DNA of 16,322 nucleotides from an uncultured Anaerotruncus sp. GTDB lineage: Bacteria > Bacillota > Clostridia > Oscillospirales > CAG-272. The notes under the pieces are model-generated. The model was given only the letters and a program-made list of their open reading frames with translations, was not told where the DNA came from and ran no database searches. How positions within the stretch are numbered: the first letter of the stretch is position 1; each line of letters starts with the position of its first letter. Positions 13,825 through 16,322 of this stretch are shown one piece after another. The position numbers were made by a program, and so were the translations under genes. The stretch spans positions 1 to 16,322 of the forward strand of contig CAJLZE010000051.1 of NCBI GenBank assembly GCA_905210995.1, in the 5' to 3' direction.

Positions 13825-14534
13825 ATGAAAAAATAATAATTATATGTGTATCAGTACTTTTGGCAGCGGCGTGTTCGTTAGGTGTGGCGGCGTATGCCGT
13901 CGGCAGAGTGTCGGCCGAAGACGACCGGTTGACAGGCATGTCCGACGCAGATGCTGCGGGTGAAGAGATAATTAATCTTGACGATTTCTGGTCGGGTGCG
14001 GGACAGGCAAGTATCTCGCAGATGACGGATCCGCCCGAGGTGACTCTGCAAAAAATATACCGCAAATCAGCAGAACTGGTCGGCACCGGCAAAAAAGTAG
14101 TTCTCGACAACAATCTCTTCACCGATATGTACAGAAGACAGAACTATATGGATATAAGCTCGGTCGAATATGATCAGGCACGGTTATATGCCGCTTCGTC
14201 GGGTGACGATGAGACAGACATGGAAAAAGAAGCATATCTTGTTTTCATAGCGTCCGTAACGAAGTATTTCAGTGAGTATTTTTACTATACCGATTACGAC
14301 TATATGCAAAAAAATTACAACCGTATGCAGATCGGCGCATTCTTCTTCTGCTCCGATTTTAAGGATTACGGTTATGATACCATTGAAAAATACTGTACGG
14401 CGCTTATGAACAATGAGTGCGATCCTACACCCAACACCTATTATGTTTGCTTTGAATCACCGGCAATAGAACGGATCACGGGTAATACGTTCCAGGCCCA
14501 TTTGAATGTATACGAAGATTTCAAAGCCGACTGA
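13825..14534 (+). CDS. Exported anchored protein of unknown family, out-of-frame start
   Basis: ATG 13825 follows AGGAGG with ideal spacing, then six A residues and an immediate TAA. With one extra A, or a -1 slip, the product is 236 residues. It starts MKKIIIICVSVLLAAACSLG, a strong hydrophobic signal with a possible lipobox (AAAC) or a simple membrane anchor. The mature part is rich in Tyr, Phe and Asp and clearly paralogous to 15579-16261: L[DE]DFW near the start, [LI]Y[RD][KE]S, G[TS]GKK, YLVF[IL]ASVT, YTD.DY and Y.[VI]CF late in the protein. The function is unknown; no catalytic motif is seen. An in-frame ATG at 13767 lies inside the micro-ORF region with a badly placed ribosome binding site and is less likely as the start. 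Confidence 0.7.
13828..13833 (+). other. A6 tract after the start codon (frame-deciding)
   Basis: Six A residues follow ATG 13825, and TAA then occurs in frame at once. A seventh A would give Met-Lys-Lys-Ile-Ile-Ile-Ile and the full reading frame. The arrangement matches that at 15582-15587. Confidence 0.75.
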
Positions 14535-14639
14535 GCGCATTTCCGAGGTATAAAAAAGTAAACTGATACAGTATTGGCGCGCCATCCGGAAAATGCGGGT
14601 ATATATCCCGTGACTGATCTTTTGAAAGGGGAAACGACA

Positions 14640-15539
14640 GTGAAAAAAGCATTGTGCTTAATGAGTCTTATGCTGGCATGCCTTATTGCGCTTTCGGGAT
14701 GTGTCACAGACGCCAAGGAAAACGGCGGCGGCACGGTGCCGGCGGCTTCTTCAGGCGAAAGCGGCACTGCGGCTGCCGCGGCGCGGCGTTTGTTCAACCA
14801 AAAAGACGACGACCCGAACGGCGACGAATGGGCGCCGGGAAAAGAGAGCTTTTCCAATATGTACGGAGATGTGCCGGATGTTCCTTCTCCGGGCATGGTA
14901 AAGCTGACAGGTCTTGCGGCATATATCGCAAACAATGCCGGAGATGACGACGAAATGTATTTTATCGTCGGTGTCACATCATCAAAAACGGACGGCGCAT
15001 ACGGCGCGGAGTCCGATGCCGCGTCAGGCAAGCAATACCTTGATTTTGTGTACAACGGCAAAACGATAAGAGAGCATATGGCGACCGAGGGATGGAAGGA
15101 GTCGGCTGATATGTGCCGGGCAAAGGCAACGTATTTGAGCAGCCTGCATTCCCCGGATGAGGTGCCGAAGGCTGCGGAATATCTTGCTGGGTACGGCATT
15201 GAGCTTAGCTGCAAGCCGTACAGCTTTGATTGGCTCTACCGTTTGAAAATGATAGACTATGCGCTTGCATATACGCCGTTTGTAAACAAGACGAGAGACT
15301 TTCTTGTAAAATGCACGCGCGACGAGCTGTGGAAGCTCGTTGACGGCAACGACAGCTACGGCTTTATCTTCTATGCGTCGGATGCCGAAGGAAGATTTGT
15401 TTATACGAACGCCGACGGCGCCGCCGCGCGCGGCGATCTGTATAACCGTATCACGGCTGAGCCGGAACTGAAGAAATTTGCGGTCTATTCATATTCCGAT
15501 ATCGGGCTTTACGACGACCTGATCTGCCGCAAAAAGTGA
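14640..15539 (+). CDS. Putative lipoprotein, no recognised family
   Basis: The product is 299 residues. GTG at 14640 was chosen because AGGGG ends eight bases upstream and the sequence then gives a normal lipoprotein signal, VKKALCLMSLMLACLIALSGC, with lipobox Cys21. A low-complexity Gly/Ser/Ala linker follows (about 25-50), then an acidic stretch and a globular domain of unknown type. DEMYFIVGVTSS recalls the YLVF[IL]ASVT strand of the flanking paralogues, but the similarity is too short to claim kinship. The tract after GTG is six A residues and is in frame here. About 105 bp separates it from the preceding gene, with no clear promoter or terminator. The following gene begins about 40 bp after its stop. 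Confidence 0.8.
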   Translation: MKKALCLMSLMLACLIALSGCVTDAKENGGGTVPAASSGESGTAAAAARRLFNQKDDDPNGDEWAPGKESFSNMYGDVPDVPSPGMVKLTGLAAYIANNAGDDDEMYFIVGVTSSKTDGAYGAESDAASGKQYLDFVYNGKTIREHMATEGWKESADMCRAKATYLSSLHSPDEVPKAAEYLAGYGIELSCKPYSFDWLYRLKMIDYALAYTPFVNKTRDFLVKCTRDELWKLVDGNDSYGFIFYASDAEGRFVYTNADGAAARGDLYNRITAEPELKKFAVYSYSDIGLYDDLICRKK

Positions 15540-15578
15540 GCGCGGATCGTAAAAAAGCAAGTTCACAGGAGGTGCCGG

Positions 15579-16261
15579 ATGAAAAAATCATAATTATATG
15601 CGTGTCGGTGCTTCTGGTCGCCGCGTGCGCGGTCGGGGCGGCATTGTATGTCACCCACGGTTCGCAAAATGACGGCGCTCAGACCGGAGACACTACCGAC
15701 ACGGCAAAGACGGAATTCCCGTATGTTTACCTTGAGGATTTCTGGAACGGGTACAAAAAAGCAAACGATACGTCGAATATCTCTCTTGAAACGATATACG
15801 ATGAATCAAAAAAGCTGGTCGAGAGCGGTAAAAAGATATATTTCAAAGATAATACCTATACCGCGTCATATATGAGCAGAAGGATATTGCAGCAGGAGTC
15901 AAACGATTACATCGCGGTACAGCTCGGCGACGATCAGTTCCCGACCACAGGCAAAGAAAACGCCGAGGAGAGTCGGATATATCTTGTTTTTCTGGCGTCC
16001 GTGACAAATTCCTTCGGCGACTGCTTCTGCTATACCGATACCGATTATTCGAATCGTTACGACCGCCTTCCGTATGTTGAGCTCTTTTTCTGCACCGACT
16101 ATATGGATCACGGCTTTTCCGACGCCGAGGCGTATTACAAAGCGATGCGCAAGGGCGAGAGCAGCTCGTCGTCCGATGCATACTACATCTGCTTTATAAG
16201 CTGTTCGATAAGAGAGGCAGGAAATTCCGATTCCGTATACGAACGCTTCAGAAACAACTGA
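15579..16261 (+). CDS. Exported anchored protein, paralogue of 13825, out-of-frame start
   Basis: ATG 15579 follows AGGAGG (15567-15572), then six A residues, and the frame stops after MKKS. The shifted product is 227 residues with signal MKKIIIICVSVLLVAACAVG and a VAAC lipobox. The mature domain parallels the 13825 product: LEDFWNG, IYDESKKLVESGKKI, YLVFLASVT, YTDTDY, YYICF. Directly after the A-tract, differences between the two genes fall almost only on third positions of the shifted frame, so that frame is under coding constraint. The long frame could also begin at GTG 15536, overlapping the previous stop as GTGA. That start has no ribosome binding site, and the intervening codons are not conserved between the paralogues. 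A strong terminator follows. Confidence 0.7.
15582..15587 (+). other. A6 tract after the start codon (frame-deciding)
   Basis: Six A residues follow ATG 15579; TAA arrives after one more codon. It matches the arrangements at 9922-9927 and 13828-13833. Confidence 0.75.
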
Positions 16262-16279
16262 GCGACGTTTGGCAAAAAA

Positions 16280-16322
16280 CCCCCCGAGCCGCCGCGCATT
16301 GCGCGGCGGCTCGGGGGGGTTT
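16280..16322 (+). terminator. Strong intrinsic terminator at the end of the locus
   Basis: An 18-bp GC-rich stem pairs 16280-16297 with 16301-16319, with one G of slack in the G7 run and an ATT loop. It is followed by T residues cut off by the window end. An A-run precedes it (16274-16279), so it may act in both directions. It closes the secreted-protein locus. Confidence 0.88.

Noticed and set aside
13767..13830. ATG at 13767 as an in-frame start for the 13825 gene
   Set aside because: The purine run directly abuts the ATG without spacing, and the resulting N-terminus would put 20 non-hydrophobic residues before the signal. The 13825 start has an ideal ribosome binding site.
15536..15581. 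GTG at 15536 overlapping the previous stop, as an in-frame start for the last gene
   Set aside because: It has no ribosome binding site, and the codons up to the A-tract are not conserved with the paralogue, whereas AGGAGG and ATG at 15579 are. Kept only as an alternative.

Overview
The window looks like a chromosomal segment of a Gram-positive, GC-rich member of the Clostridia, possibly a gut Oscillospiraceae-like lineage. The reasons are the strong AGGAGG-type ribosome binding sites, sigma-A type TTGACA/TATAAT promoters, a DUF1934 (YwiB-like) gene, a bacterial AraM/EgsA-type glycerol-1-phosphate dehydrogenase, a SleB-type hydrolase and many secreted lipoproteins. The species cannot be named from the sequence.

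Positions 1-9493 are an ordinary housekeeping region. In order it holds: two hairpin terminators; a lactate/malate dehydrogenase-family gene (minus) with a good promoter; a DUF1934 gene (minus) divergent from a small secreted SleB-like protein (plus); a probable operon of glycerol-1-phosphate dehydrogenase, a CPBP intramembrane protease and ruvX, driven by a consensus promoter and closed by a strong terminator; a Gfo/Idh/MocA oxidoreductase (minus); and a P2B-like calcium P-type ATPase (plus).

Positions 9494-16322 are an accessory locus for secreted proteins. It has two copies of a roughly 245-bp intergenic module (9494-9741 and 13409-13651). Each copy carries a promoter, an 83-nt stretch that is identical between copies, and a terminator-like hairpin whose apical arms differ in sequence but still pair. 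Each module is followed by a strong ribosome binding site, a micro-ORF, further hairpins, and then a gene for an exported protein. The first such gene encodes a predicted secreted ricin-type beta-trefoil protein with a caspase/CHAT-like C-terminal domain (His403/Cys451), in visibly AT-richer DNA. Two tandem paralogous lipoproteins follow (11599-13391). After the second module come two paralogous membrane-anchored or lipid-anchored proteins (13825-14534 and 15579-16261) flanking an unrelated lipoprotein (14640-15539). The locus ends in a very strong terminator.

The most unusual signal is shared by three exported-protein genes (starts 9919, 13825, 15579). In each, a well-placed ribosome binding site precedes ATG followed by exactly six A residues, and this frame stops within two to five codons. 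One more A, or a -1 slip on the A-tract, restores a textbook signal peptide joined to the long open frame. The two paralogous copies differ almost only at synonymous positions of the shifted frame immediately after the A-tract, so that frame appears to be translated. Phase variation, transcriptional slippage, programmed frameshifting or a shared sequence error could all explain this. Longer A-tracts elsewhere in the window (A8 inside ruvX, A7 at 11602) are in frame, which argues against general homopolymer undercalling.
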